This document shows positions 7,859-17,305 of a DNA stretch of 64,000 nucleotides, in pieces. The translations under genes were made by a program, and so were the position numbers. The notes below the pieces were generated by a model. It was not told where the DNA came from, made no database searches, and saw only the letters and a program-made list of their open reading frames with translations. Origin of the DNA: JAJDZL01 sp965220665 (GTDB lineage: Bacteria; Pseudomonadota; Gammaproteobacteria; Arenicellales; JAJDZL01). Every line of letters begins with the position of its first letter. The first letter of the stretch is position 1. The stretch is from assembly GCA_965220665.1 (NCBI GenBank), contig CBDCQQ010000005.1:310001-374000 (forward strand). The letters are read 5' to 3'.

Positions 7859-9058
7859 CTACACCACTTTAGCACCGTGCGTGAAAGCACGTTCGGCATG
7901 CTGTTGCAGGGCTGTGAATCCCGGAAGTAAATTACCTTGGACATATTCGAGAAAAGCCCCTCCCCCTGTAGATACGTAAGAAATTTTGTCGATGCTTCCG
8001 AACCGCTCAAGAGCAGCTAGTGTATCACCACCGCCAGCAACCGAAAAGGCATCACTTTCCATCACTGAGGAAGCAACTACCCTGGTCCCAGCATCAAAGG
8101 GCGGAAACTCAAATGCACCAACCGGTCCATTCCAAATGATGGTTTCAGACTGATCTATTTTTTGGTGATAGACCTCACGCGTTTCTAAACCAATATCCAG
8201 AATCATATCTTCATTAGATACATCTGCTACTGATTTTGATTCAGAATGTCGGCCGTCATTCAATGAAGGTGCGACAACCACATCAAGCGGAAGTGGGATC
8301 TCGCAGCCATTCTGCTCCGCAGAATCCAAAATGTTTTGTGCAGCGGGAACTAGTTCCGCATCATAAAGGGAATTTCCGACATTGAATCCCTGAGCCGCCA
8401 AAAACGTATTGGCAATGCCACCGCCAACAATCAGAGTCTGTGCCAATTGCGATAACCTCTTAAGCGCCTGGAGTTTCCCGTCCACTTTTGCACCACCAAC
8501 AATCGCCACCAGTGGTTCAGCTGGCTGATGGAGTGCAGCATTCAATGAATCTAATTCTTTCTGGCATTGCAATCCAAGACATGCAACCGGTGCAAATTCC
8601 ACCACACCTGAAATTGATGCATGAGCACGATGGGCGGCACCAAATGCGTCCATCACAAATACATCACATAATCGCGCCATTTTTTGACTCAACTGAGGAT
8701 CACAAGTCACCTCACCTTCCAAAAATCGGACATTTTCTGCGAGTGCAATCTCTCCCGGTTTGATTTCAAATTCGTTGATCCAGTCTGAAATAAATCTGAC
8801 CTTTCGGCCAAGGCAGTTTTGAACAGCCTCTCTGACCTGTACTAGTGAGTAGCGACCATCATATTCACCAGCCTTAGGTCTGCCAAAGTGCGAAATGATC
8901 AGTACCGCAGCATTATTTTCAATGGCGTACCTGACAGAATCGAGCGAGGCGAGGATTCTTTGCTCTGATGTAATTTCGCCGTCTTCAACAGATACATTCA
9001 AGTCGGCTCGCAATAAAACTCGTTTACAGCGTAAGTCTACCTGCTGGAGTTTTATCAT
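7859..9058 (-). CDS. pgk: phosphoglycerate kinase
   Basis: The protein of 399 residues carries RCKRVLLRADLNVSVEDG, the N-terminal substrate site. It also has ISHFGRPK, VMDAFGAAHRAHAS, AIVGGAKVDGK and the C-terminal nucleotide-binding loop VAGGGDTLAALERFG, followed by STGGGAFLEY. It interconverts 1,3-bisphosphoglycerate and 3-phosphoglycerate. The frame is open upstream to 9127, but that start would overlap gap by nearly 60 bases. The ATG at 9058 sits 11 bases past the gap stop, behind a GGTGG sequence, and gives the family's usual N-terminus. The FGAAHRAHAS loop (usually FGTAHRAHAS) is only a mild variation. Confidence 0.94.
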   Translation of the reverse strand: MIKLQQVDLRCKRVLLRADLNVSVEDGEITSEQRILASLDSVRYAIENNAAVLIISHFGRPKAGEYDGRYSLVQVREAVQNCLGRKVRFISDWINEFEIKPGEIALAENVRFLEGEVTCDPQLSQKMARLCDVFVMDAFGAAHRAHASISGVVEFAPVACLGLQCQKELDSLNAALHQPAEPLVAIVGGAKVDGKLQALKRLSQLAQTLIVGGGIANTFLAAQGFNVGNSLYDAELVPAAQNILDSAEQNGCEIPLPLDVVVAPSLNDGRHSESKSVADVSNEDMILDIGLETREVYHQKIDQSETIIWNGPVGAFEFPPFDAGTRVVASSVMESDAFSVAGGGDTLAALERFGSIDKISYVSTGGGAFLEYVQGNLLPGFTALQQHAERAFTHGAKVV

Positions 9059-9069
9059 GTCCACCACAG

Positions 9070-10080
9070 TTAATTCGCGTTCATAAATGCGACTGCGGTG
9101 TCCAGCATACGATTCGAGAATGCCCACTCATTGTCATACCAGCAGCAAACTTTGGCCGCATGACTACCAACTACGCGAGTGGTTGAAGCCTCATAAACTG
9201 ACGAAATTGAACAATGATTGAAATCAATCGATACCAGTGGCTTGTCGTTGAAAGCCAATATTCCTTCAAGCGGACCTGCTGCCGCATTTTTTACCGCATC
9301 ATGAATGGCATCGACCGAAACTTCGGACTCTGTTTCAATCGTAAGATCAACTAATGAGACATTAGTGGTAGGCACTCGCACTGCGAATCCATCCAACTTA
9401 CCATCCAGTTCCGGCAAGACCAGCCCGATCGCTTTGGCTGCACCGGTGCTGGTTGGAATCATTGACTGCGTCGCCGATCGGGCGCGCCTGAGATCGGAGT
9501 GAAATACATCAGTCAATACCTGGTCATTGGTAAATGCGTGTACGGTGGTCATGAGACCAGACTGGATGCCAAATTCATCATGCAATACCTTGGCAATGGG
9601 TGCGAGGCAGTTTGTGGTGCATGAGGCGTTCGAAATAACTGTGTGGGATGCACTCAGAATGTCGTGATTGACACCGTATACAACGGTTGCGTCGACACCA
9701 CCCCCCGGTGCAGAAAGGAGCACTTTTTTAGCCCCACCTTCAAGATGTGCTGAAGCCTTTTCCTTGCTGGCAAAAAAGCCTGTACATTCCATAACCAGAT
9801 CAACACCAAGTTCTCCCCACGGCAACGCTACCGGATTGCGCTCAGACAGGGTTTTGACCAGATTTCCATTGACGAGAAAACCGTCATCAACACATTCGAC
9901 GGCTGCACCAAATTTTCCATGCACAGAATCGTACTGCAGCAAGTGTGCATTAGTCTCCTTATCCGCCAGATCGTTGATTGCCACAACTTCAAGCTCATGC
10001 TGTTTGGGCGATTCGTAAAGTGCCCGCATGATGTTCCGACCGATCCGACCAAATCCGTTAATTGCTACTCTAATTGACAT
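9070..10080 (-). CDS. gap: glyceraldehyde-3-phosphate dehydrogenase
   Basis: This 336-residue protein has the N-terminal Rossmann motif (VAINGFGRIGRN), the catalytic Cys loop NASCTTNCLAP and the catalytic-domain blocks AIGLVLPELDGKLDGFAVRV and WYDNEWAFSNR. It oxidises glyceraldehyde 3-phosphate to 1,3-bisphosphoglycerate, or the reverse in gluconeogenesis or the Calvin cycle. It begins 53 bases after tkt, and pgk follows 11 bases downstream. Cofactor preference cannot be decided firmly from reading; NDLAD after the second strand carries an Asp, which usually favours NAD. Confidence 0.95.
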   Translation of the reverse strand: MSIRVAINGFGRIGRNIMRALYESPKQHELEVVAINDLADKETNAHLLQYDSVHGKFGAAVECVDDGFLVNGNLVKTLSERNPVALPWGELGVDLVMECTGFFASKEKASAHLEGGAKKVLLSAPGGGVDATVVYGVNHDILSASHTVISNASCTTNCLAPIAKVLHDEFGIQSGLMTTVHAFTNDQVLTDVFHSDLRRARSATQSMIPTSTGAAKAIGLVLPELDGKLDGFAVRVPTTNVSLVDLTIETESEVSVDAIHDAVKNAAAGPLEGILAFNDKPLVSIDFNHCSISSVYEASTTRVVGSHAAKVCCWYDNEWAFSNRMLDTAVAFMNAN

Positions 10081-10132
10081 TCGCTATCCACCTTTGCGAA
10101 ATGAAGTGGGTTGAAGTTGACTTAATGAAGAG

Positions 10133-12169
10133 CTAACCGAGCAGACCGCGTGCTGCGCGCTCGACACTATCGACAGTTAATCCGAAGTATTCGTAAAGTG
10201 CTTTACCAGGGGCAGATTCACCAAACTGATCGACCCCCATAACGACACCCTGCGTACTGGCATATTTGGCCCAAAGTGCCGTTACTCCTGCCTCTACAAT
10301 CACCCGTTTGGTGATTTGGGGTGGAAGTACTGCATCGCGGTACTCCTGTGTCTGTGCTTCGAAAACGTCTACGCTCGGCATTGATACGACTCGCACTTTG
10401 GCACCGGTCTCAGTGAGACGCTGAGCCGCACCAGTTGCGAGTTCTACCTCTGATCCTGTCGCAATTATGATTATGTCGGGTTCGCCATTACTGTCCAACA
10501 GAACATAGCCGCCTTTTGGTATGTGTTCGATCTGAGTTTCAGTACGACTATTCTGAGAAACACCCTGCCTGGAAAACAAAAGACAGGTTGGACCCTCGGT
10601 TCTTTCGATTGCAGACTTCCATGCAACCATCGATTCCTGGGTATCACATGGCCGCCAAAGGGACATGTTGGGGATCAATCGCAACGTCGCTGCCTGTTCA
10701 ACAGCCTGATGAGTCGGCCCATCTTCACCAAGTCCGATGGAATCATGGGTATAGACAAAAATTGATTGGATGCCCATTAATGCCGACATTCGCACAGCAT
10801 TTCTGGCATATTCGGAGAACATCAGAAATGTTGCACCATAGGGAATAAATCCACCATGCAACGCGAGTCCATTGATAATGGCACTCATTCCGAATTCCCG
10901 GACCCCAAAGTAGATGTAACTCCCGTCTGAGGTTTCCTCATTAAGAGGTTTTGAACCATCCCAAAGTGTCAGATTCGATCCTGTGAGATCGGCTGAACCT
11001 CCAATCAGTTCCGGCAGAATCGGACCGTAGGCATCAAGCGCGACCTTAGAAGACTGGCGCGTCGCCATGGCTTTGTCGGGGACAGACGAAATTTGTTCGC
11101 TAGTGAATTCCAGCCAGCATTCTGGCAACCGACCGTCTATCCGTCGACTGAGTTCAGCAGCTAACTCTGGATATTCATTCGCGTACTCAATGAACATTTC
11201 GTTCCACTGCTTCTCCTGTTCAGAACCACGAACACGGCAGTCAAATTCAGCTCGGATGGAGTCTGGTATGTGAAATGCGGGATGATGCCAGCCAATCTGG
11301 TCTCGAGTCAGCGCCACCTCCTCATCACCCAAGGGTGCTCCATGAGCTCCGGCTGTACCCTCCTTGTTCGGCGCACCCCATCCAATGATCGTCTTGCAGC
11401 AAATCAGACTGGGACGGCCGGTCTCCGATTGAGCAGTCTGAATTGCTGCTTCAATCTCTTCAGCATTGTGTCCGTCCACATTCTCGACTACGTGCCAGCC
11501 ATAGGCCTGAAAGCGCCGCGGTGTGTCCTCAGTAAACCAGCCTGAAACTTCGCCATCTATTGAAACATTGTTGTCATCGTAAAACGCAATCAGTTTATTA
11601 AGTCGATGTGTCCCAGAAAACGAAGCCGCTTCGTGGGAGATGCCTTCCATGAGACATCCATCACCTAGAAATACATACGTGTAGTGATCGATGATTCTGT
11701 GGCCGGGTCGATTAAATCGGGCTGCTAGCGTCTTTTCTGCCAAAGCCAAACCAACCGCATTCGCGAATCCTTGTCCTAACGGTCCGGTAGTCGTTTCAAC
11801 GCCGGGTGTGAGTCCATATTCCGGATGTCCAGCGGTTTTTGAGTGCAACTGACGAAAATTCTTTATCTCTTCTAATGGCAGTTCATAACCGGTCAGATGC
11901 AAAAGCGAATAGATCAGCATTGAACCATGTCCGTTCGACAGGACAAATCGGTCCCGATCGAACCAGTCAGGATTCTGCGGATTGTGTTTGAGATGGTCGA
12001 GCCACAGCGACACCGCAAGATCTGCCATTCCCATTGGCATTCCAGGATGCCCGGATTTAGCTGCCTGAACGGCGTCCATGGAGAGTGCGCGAATTGCATT
12101 CGCCATCTCAAGGCGTGTTGGATTATTACTACGTTTTGTGGTTACAGAGGCTGTTGCTGTGTCGTTCAA
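10133..12169 (-). CDS. tkt: transketolase
   Basis: This 678-residue, full-length transketolase has AKSGHPGMPMGMA and the TPP-binding motif GDGCLMEGISHEA through YDDNNVSIDG. It also has GWGAPNKEGTAGAHGAPLG, the Pyr-domain REFGMSAIINGLALHGG and THDSIGLGEDGPTHQ. It exchanges two-carbon units between pentose and triose/hexose phosphates in the cytosol. It is the first gene of the tkt-gap-pgk-pyk-fba run. Its stop is TAG, one of several confident genes here showing that TAG is an ordinary stop in this genome. Confidence 0.95.
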   Translation of the reverse strand: MNDTATASVTTKRSNNPTRLEMANAIRALSMDAVQAAKSGHPGMPMGMADLAVSLWLDHLKHNPQNPDWFDRDRFVLSNGHGSMLIYSLLHLTGYELPLEEIKNFRQLHSKTAGHPEYGLTPGVETTTGPLGQGFANAVGLALAEKTLAARFNRPGHRIIDHYTYVFLGDGCLMEGISHEAASFSGTHRLNKLIAFYDDNNVSIDGEVSGWFTEDTPRRFQAYGWHVVENVDGHNAEEIEAAIQTAQSETGRPSLICCKTIIGWGAPNKEGTAGAHGAPLGDEEVALTRDQIGWHHPAFHIPDSIRAEFDCRVRGSEQEKQWNEMFIEYANEYPELAAELSRRIDGRLPECWLEFTSEQISSVPDKAMATRQSSKVALDAYGPILPELIGGSADLTGSNLTLWDGSKPLNEETSDGSYIYFGVREFGMSAIINGLALHGGFIPYGATFLMFSEYARNAVRMSALMGIQSIFVYTHDSIGLGEDGPTHQAVEQAATLRLIPNMSLWRPCDTQESMVAWKSAIERTEGPTCLLFSRQGVSQNSRTETQIEHIPKGGYVLLDSNGEPDIIIIATGSEVELATGAAQRLTETGAKVRVVSMPSVDVFEAQTQEYRDAVLPPQITKRVIVEAGVTALWAKYASTQGVVMGVDQFGESAPGKALYEYFGLTVDSVERAARGLLG

Positions 12170-12241
12170 CTGCTTTAGTCCGCGCGTGGAGAAACGTGAG
12201 TTCAGTAAGGTAATTGATTAAAGGCTGGATGCAATCGGGCA

Positions 12242-13000
12242 TTACACTTCAATTATACAAATAGGCTTGAAATTCCGATTGCCCCAACCGTCAGTAATGC
12301 GTGAATAACCGCGAGGATTCGACAGCACCCGCGTCTCACCAATCTGGTAATCAACCGATTCATGCGTATGTCCATGAATCCAAAGATCTGGTGAATGTTC
12401 AATCATCAACATATCAAGTGAAGATGCGTAGGCTGCACCGCTATCCTTAGAAACTCGTTCGCAGAGCAGCGAGCGTGCAGATGGAGCATGATGAGTGACA
12501 ACCACCGTCTTTTGCGGCTTTTCTTTGGATTCTGTCAACTCACGCTCCAGAAATCGTCGCGAAGCATGGTGCATCCGCTCAGTATCATGCGGTTCGAGAA
12601 CACGATCACCCAGCTCAATCAATCGATAATCATTCATCCAGTTGCCAGCTAGAATCATGTTCAGTTCTTTGTTCCCGTTGACGCAAAAATCTGTCCAAAG
12701 CGTTGAACAGATAAATTGGACGTCATCAATACAGGTCGATTCGTTTTCGAAAAAGTACACATTTGACCCAAATGCAGCAGCGCGAATTCTGTCTTGTACG
12801 TACCCAATCTCACCCCCATAAAATTCGTGATTGCCGCAAATGTAAATGACTGGAACGTCGTCAAAATTGCGATGTGCCCATCGAACTGCCCTATCCCCCA
12901 CATGAATGTCACCTGCCAGTACTACAGCGTCAAACCCACTTGTCGGTACAGTAAAGTCAGAAAACTCGAGATGAAGATCTGAATAAACAAGAATTTTCAT
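12242..13000 (-). CDS. calcineurin-like metallophosphoesterase
   Basis: The roughly 252-residue protein shows all the dinuclear-metal motifs of the family in order: KILVYSDLHLEF, VVLAGDIHVGD, YICGNHEFYGG, VVTHHAPSA and WIHGHTHESVDY. I take the ATG at 13000, whose product begins MKILVYSDLH; an ATG three codons earlier is equally open. It probably hydrolyses a phosphomonoester or phosphodiester, but such stand-alone proteins are poorly characterised. It precedes tkt on the same strand by 72 bases and may share its transcript. Confidence 0.88.
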   Translation of the reverse strand: MKILVYSDLHLEFSDFTVPTSGFDAVVLAGDIHVGDRAVRWAHRNFDDVPVIYICGNHEFYGGEIGYVQDRIRAAAFGSNVYFFENESTCIDDVQFICSTLWTDFCVNGNKELNMILAGNWMNDYRLIELGDRVLEPHDTERMHHASRRFLERELTESKEKPQKTVVVTHHAPSARSLLCERVSKDSGAAYASSLDMLMIEHSPDLWIHGHTHESVDYQIGETRVLSNPRGYSRITDGWGNRNFKPICIIEV

Positions 13001-13280
13001 TGTCAACAATTAGTGAAACAGGTGCAATGTATCGAAAATGCGCATAGGATAATGCCAAGACAATAATCGGCAACAATCATAAAGGTTTATATGTCTCAAG
13101 ACGTTGACAGATGTTCAGCAGATTCGATGTAAAGTCAAGGCCAATTGATGGGGTCTACACACAAACCCATTTAGGAATTAACCGATTAATTATTCGTTTG
13201 GAATATGTACAATTGTGCGTATATCGAGGTAATAGTTAAGAATTAATGCAATTTTATGAGTTTCTACGGATGACAACTTC

Positions 13281-13835
13281 ATGACTTGGCTCACAAATCA
13301 ATTCCTCGTCGCTATGCCGTCCATGTCCGACTCCATTTTTGAACGTACCGTCGTACTGATATGCATGCATGATGAAGACGGGGCACTTGGAATTGTCGTC
13401 AATCGAATTACTGAGTTGCTGCTTGAGGATATTCTAAAGGAACTTGACCTTGATTCCAACGAGCACCCTGAAACGAAATTACCAGTCCATTTTGGCGGTC
13501 CCTGCCAGGTAGAGCGCGGCTTGGTTTTGCATGATACCAGTAAATCATGGGCATCGACAATTCAAGTGGGTAATGATCTAGGGCTCACCATGTCAAAGGA
13601 TGTACTTGAAGCAATTTCTGAAAACCGTGGTCCAGATTTCTTCCTGCCGGTTCTGGGATTTGCCGGCTGGGAGAGTGAGCAACTGGAAACTGAGATGCAG
13701 AACAATATGTGGTTGTCTGCCCCAGCTGATTCCTCAATCATTTTTAAAACTCCAATCCAGGACAGGTGGCACAAAGCCGCTTCGCTGGTAGGCATCGACA
13801 TTGACACAATCTCCTCTGTTGCGGGGCATGCCTGA
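13281..13835 (+). CDS. yqgE: YqgE/AlgH family protein (UPF0301)
   Basis: This 184-residue protein begins LTNQFLVAMPSMSDSIFERT and has VVLICMHDEDGALGIVVNR, HFGGPCQVERGLVLHDT and LGFAGWESEQLETEM, which together define the YqgE/AlgH family. The molecular role is unknown. In Pseudomonas AlgH has been linked to alginate regulation. The gene precedes ruvX-pyrR-pyrB as in many gammaproteobacteria, which supports the identification. A gap of about 230 bases separates it from ruvX. Confidence 0.92.
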   Translation: MTWLTNQFLVAMPSMSDSIFERTVVLICMHDEDGALGIVVNRITELLLEDILKELDLDSNEHPETKLPVHFGGPCQVERGLVLHDTSKSWASTIQVGNDLGLTMSKDVLEAISENRGPDFFLPVLGFAGWESEQLETEMQNNMWLSAPADSSIIFKTPIQDRWHKAASLVGIDIDTISSVAGHA

Positions 13836-13851
13836 TCCTTTGAACAAAGGA
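13836..13851 (+). terminator. short hairpin immediately after yqgE
   Basis: TCCTTTG and CAAAGGA (13836-13851) form a 7-bp inverted repeat around AA starting right after the yqgE TGA. The following bases (ACTTTCACTTC) are T-rich but not a clean T run. It may weakly terminate yqgE transcription before ruvX. Confidence 0.35.
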
Positions 13852-14064
13852 ACTTTCACTTCTTGAACGGCCAAATGAGGCGGTTGCTAATTTTCCAACT
13901 GCCTGCCAAGATTTTCTTATCCAGATTGGGATGAATTAGTGCACAGTCCCATGGAACCACCGAACCTAGACCCCACATATTTTGAATCTAAAAGCTTCAA
14001 TCATATAGATTGCATGGTAGATTCAACACCTAGTATCGATTACGCACAGATTGGATAGTTTAAT

Positions 14065-14538
14065 ATGTCTGCTAACATCATGGCATTCGATTTTGGCATT
14101 CGCCGAATTGGAGTTGCGGTCGGTCATCCAAGTATCGGCCGTGGTCAGGGTATAGGAATTGTGCAGGCCAAAGACGGTCAACCGGATTTTGTGGCGTTAG
14201 AGAAACTGGTTAGCGAGTGGCGCCCAGAGGGGTTTGTATTGGGTATGCCGGGCTTGAATTCGGAATCTGCCACAGGTTTAAAGAAAAAAATCATTAAATT
14301 CGGAGAAACACTCAGCCAGAGGTTCAAAATCCCTGTTTCATATGTCGACGAAACCCTCAGCACGGAAGAATCGATCTTCAGAATGCACCAGCCAGGTGAA
14401 CGAATACCTAAAGCCAAGAAAACCGATGAACGAAATAAAATTTCTGCCGGAATAATTTTGGAGACTTATTTCTCGCAATTATTGAATGAAGAGCAAATGC
14501 TCGAAACCGCTATTGACCGGAATGACCGACTTGAATAA
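14065..14538 (+). CDS. ruvX: Holliday-junction resolvase-like RNase H-fold protein RuvX/YqgF
   Basis: This 157-residue YqgF-family protein begins MSANIMAFDFGIRRIGVAVG, whose DFG carries the first catalytic Asp. It also has the conserved FVLGMP strand and VSYVDETLSTEES, with the catalytic Glu. The C-terminal helix (GIILETYFSQLL) is typical. Members are nucleases implicated in 16S pre-rRNA 5' processing, originally proposed as resolvases. It is three bases upstream of pyrR and clearly in the same operon, the common gammaproteobacterial order. Confidence 0.92.
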   Translation: MSANIMAFDFGIRRIGVAVGHPSIGRGQGIGIVQAKDGQPDFVALEKLVSEWRPEGFVLGMPGLNSESATGLKKKIIKFGETLSQRFKIPVSYVDETLSTEESIFRMHQPGERIPKAKKTDERNKISAGIILETYFSQLLNEEQMLETAIDRNDRLE

Positions 14539-14541
14539 CAG

Positions 14542-15054
14542 ATGAGTCACCAACTGCCAGAGCAACTTCCTGTCAATGAAATACTTTCAGGGATGGTCGA
14601 CACTATCAAGCCAATGCTTGACGAAACGCCCCTTTTGGTAGCGATATGCAGCGGTGGCGTTTGGATCGCTGATCAACTGCATCAAAAACTCGGCTTAAGC
14701 GAACCTGTGGGTCTTTTGGATATTACTTTTTATCGCGATGACTTCAGTCGAGTTGGCCTCAATCCAAGTGTTCACAGTTCATCTTTACCCGTCCCAATCG
14801 AAGATCGCCACATCATTCTGATTGACGATATTTTGCATACGGGACGGACCGTCAGAGCCGCACTAAACGAACTTTTTGCCTGGGGCCGTCCTGCTTCCGT
14901 TGTACTTGCTGTTCTGCTGGACCGCGGTGATCGGGAACTGCCTTTTCAGGCTGAAATAATTGGTTATAGAATTTCACTCGACAAACATCAGTTTGTAAAA
15001 ATTTACCCAGACGGCCGTTTAACGTATATCGATCGGCATGCGGAGTGTGAGTGA
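14542..15054 (+). CDS. pyrR: PyrR bifunctional regulator / uracil phosphoribosyltransferase
   Basis: This 170-residue type I phosphoribosyltransferase has the PRPP-binding loop HIILIDDILHTGRTVRAALN around residues 93-112. LLVAICSGGVWIADQL lies in the N-terminal half and VVLAVLLDRGDRELPF near the flexible arm, characteristic of PyrR. It makes UMP from uracil and PRPP. In Bacillus it also binds pyr mRNA, but I see no attenuator-like structure before this operon, so RNA-binding regulation is not shown here. The stop overlaps the pyrB ATG (TGATG). Confidence 0.92.
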   Translation: MSHQLPEQLPVNEILSGMVDTIKPMLDETPLLVAICSGGVWIADQLHQKLGLSEPVGLLDITFYRDDFSRVGLNPSVHSSSLPVPIEDRHIILIDDILHTGRTVRAALNELFAWGRPASVVLAVLLDRGDRELPFQAEIIGYRISLDKHQFVKIYPDGRLTYIDRHAECE

Positions 15055-16019
15055 TGCCTGAAGACATCCAAATAGGAGCTGATGGCCGTCTGAATCACTT
15101 TATTTCTCTGGAAGAGTTGCCACGAGAACTGATCGAGGAATTACTCACAACTGCGGAATCATTTATCGATTTTGCGACCCGCGACACCAAGAAAGTGCCC
15201 CTACTACGCGGCAAAACCGTCGTCAATCTGTTTTTTGAGCCGAGTACCCGAACCCGAACAACTTTCGAAATAGCTGCCAAGCGACTTTCCGCAGACGTCA
15301 TCACCATGCAGTCCGATGGCATGTCAACAACAAAGGGGGAGACAATTCTTGATACCGTGTCAACTCTGCAAGCCATGCATACGGATACCTTTGTCGTGCG
15401 TCACAGCTTCAGCGGCACGGCTAACCTCATTGCTCGCCATGTTCCGCAACATGTTCACATCATCAACGCGGGTGATGGACGTTATTCACATCCTACACAG
15501 GCGCTGCTTGACATGCTCACAATCCGCCAGCGAAAGCCGAATTTCAACGATCTTACCGTTGTGATTGTGGGTGATGTACTACATTCCCGAGTTGCTCGAT
15601 CTGAAATAAGCGCACTCAAGAAACTGGGAGCTGGAGAAATTCGAATCGTTTCGCCTCGAACGCTGATTCCTACTGGACTCGAAGCGTTGGGAGTGAGGAT
15701 CTTTACCGATTTGGATGAGGGGCTTAAGGACGCGGATGTCATTGTCATGCTGCGACTACAGCTGGAAAGAATGGAAGGACAATGGGTTCCAAGTGAACGT
15801 GAATACTATCGTTGTTATGGCCTTACTGAAGAGCGGCTTAAAAATGCCAAACCGGATGTGATGGTCATGCATCCTGGTCCCATTAACCGTGGACTGGAAA
15901 TAGCCTCTTCAGTCGCTGACGGCAGCCATTCGGTGATCCTATCCCAAGTATCAAATGGAGTCGCGGTTCGAATGGCGGTCATGTCAAAAATAATGGGCGG
16001 ATTACGGCAGTCTGGGTAG
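15054..16019 (+). CDS. pyrB: aspartate carbamoyltransferase catalytic chain
   Basis: This 321-residue protein has the carbamoyl-phosphate loop FFEPSTRTRTTFEIAAKRL, then VVRHSFSG, the aspartate-domain HPTQALLDMLTI, VMLRLQLERME and the terminal MHPGPINRGLEI. It condenses carbamoyl phosphate and aspartate in pyrimidine synthesis. The ATG at 15054 overlaps the pyrR TGA; a GTG one codon earlier is less likely. It lies next to a catalytically dead dihydroorotase homologue (pyrX), as in Pseudomonas-type enzymes where PyrB assembles with that partner. Confidence 0.94.
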   Translation: MPEDIQIGADGRLNHFISLEELPRELIEELLTTAESFIDFATRDTKKVPLLRGKTVVNLFFEPSTRTRTTFEIAAKRLSADVITMQSDGMSTTKGETILDTVSTLQAMHTDTFVVRHSFSGTANLIARHVPQHVHIINAGDGRYSHPTQALLDMLTIRQRKPNFNDLTVVIVGDVLHSRVARSEISALKKLGAGEIRIVSPRTLIPTGLEALGVRIFTDLDEGLKDADVIVMLRLQLERMEGQWVPSEREYYRCYGLTEERLKNAKPDVMVMHPGPINRGLEIASSVADGSHSVILSQVSNGVAVRMAVMSKIMGGLRQSG

Positions 16020-16030
16020 ATTGGAGCACA

Positions 16031-17305
16031 ATGGTTAGTGTCATTCGAAACGGACGGATTATAGATCCGGCAAACAGTCGAGATGAAATTGCTGATCTTT
16101 ATTTTGATCAGGGACAGATTCTAAATTCCGAAGCGGCTGCAAATTTACCCATTGACCGCACAATTGATGCCTCGGGTTTGATTGTGTGTCCCGGACTGAT
16201 TGACCTCAATGCGAAAATCGGTGAGTTGAATTCGAAAGGACACCTAACGATTTACAGTGAATATCGGGCGGCGCTGAACGGAGGAATTACAACCGTTTGC
16301 ATTCAGCCCAATACCGTTCCGGTCATTGATGAGCCAGCAATGGCACACATGATTAGAGAGAGCGTAAGACAACAGGAGAGTATCCGGGTCGTACCGTTGG
16401 GAGCTCTGACGATGGGCCTTCAGGGCGAGTCGCTGACGAACATGGCTTCACTTAAAAAAGCTGGTTGTATGGGTGTCAGCAATGCCAGAGTTCCAATACA
16501 TAGTACCCTGCTGATGCGTCGAGCCATGCAATATGCCGCAACCTTCGATTTGACGGTATTCATACATTCTCAGGACCCCTGGCTGACCGGTAATGGCTGT
16601 GTACACGAAGGAGAGATGAGCACGCGTCTGGGACTGTCGGCCATTCCCGAAGCTGCGGAAACTGTTGCGGTTGCCCGCGACTTGGCCTTGGTTTCAACAA
16701 CAGGTGTGCGGGCACATTTCAATCAGTTGTCCTGTGCCAGATCCGTTGATATGATCGCTGAATCAAAGGCTAGAGGACTGAATATCAGTGCGGATGTTGC
16801 CATCCATAACCTGCACCTGACAGAGCTTGATATTCAGGGGTTTAACACCTTGTGTCACGTTATGCCTCCACTACGACAGGAGTCTGACATGATTGGACTG
16901 CGGGAAGGTGTGAAAAAAGGTACCATTCAGGTAATCTGCTCTGATCATCAGCCCTGCAGCAAAGACGACAAACTCGCTCCATTCATACAAAGCGTACCAG
17001 GCATATCTGGACTTGAAACTTTACTCCCGCTAACTTTGAAATTGGTTGACGACGTCGGGCTTTCACTGCAGCAGGCAATTGCATGTCTAACCTGCAATCC
17101 TGCAAAGACATTAGGTCTGAATTTAGGTACGCTCTCAGAAAGCGCTCCAGCGGACATCTGTATTTTCGATCCTAACGAGTCGTGGGAGTTTGATCCAGAC
17201 GAAATGCTGAGCAATGGCAAGAACAATCCATTCGGCGGCATGCAGATGCGGGGCAGAGTTGCCCATACCATCATCGGCGGAGTGGTCGCGACAGATTTAA
17301 TCTAG
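16031..17305 (+). CDS. pyrX: dihydroorotase homologue lacking the metal HxH motif (PyrX/PyrC'-like)
   Basis: This 424-residue protein aligns by eye with multifunctional-type dihydroorotases: ASGLIVCPGLIDL, GGITTVCIQPNT, the HxxxMS-type region and late SDHQPCSKDDK. The metal-binding DxHxH after the first barrel strand is replaced, reading LIDLNAKIGE (residues 57-65), so both His are Asn and Lys. This matches the inactive PyrC' of Pseudomonas-type aspartate carbamoyltransferase, which is needed for complex assembly, not catalysis. It starts 11 bases after pyrB. An active dihydroorotase must be encoded elsewhere (inference). Its last nine bases overlap the converging ybaK-like gene. Confidence 0.88.
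   Translation: MVSVIRNGRIIDPANSRDEIADLYFDQGQILNSEAAANLPIDRTIDASGLIVCPGLIDLNAKIGELNSKGHLTIYSEYRAALNGGITTVCIQPNTVPVIDEPAMAHMIRESVRQQESIRVVPLGALTMGLQGESLTNMASLKKAGCMGVSNARVPIHSTLLMRRAMQYAATFDLTVFIHSQDPWLTGNGCVHEGEMSTRLGLSAIPEAAETVAVARDLALVSTTGVRAHFNQLSCARSVDMIAESKARGLNISADVAIHNLHLTELDIQGFNTLCHVMPPLRQESDMIGLREGVKKGTIQVICSDHQPCSKDDKLAPFIQSVPGISGLETLLPLTLKLVDDVGLSLQQAIACLTCNPAKTLGLNLGTLSESAPADICIFDPNESWEFDPDEMLSNGKNNPFGGMQMRGRVAHTIIGGVVATDLI

Noticed and set aside
9059..9127. Upstream start of pgk giving 23 more residues.
   Set aside because: It would overlap gap by nearly 60 bases, and the added residues are not phosphoglycerate-kinase-like.
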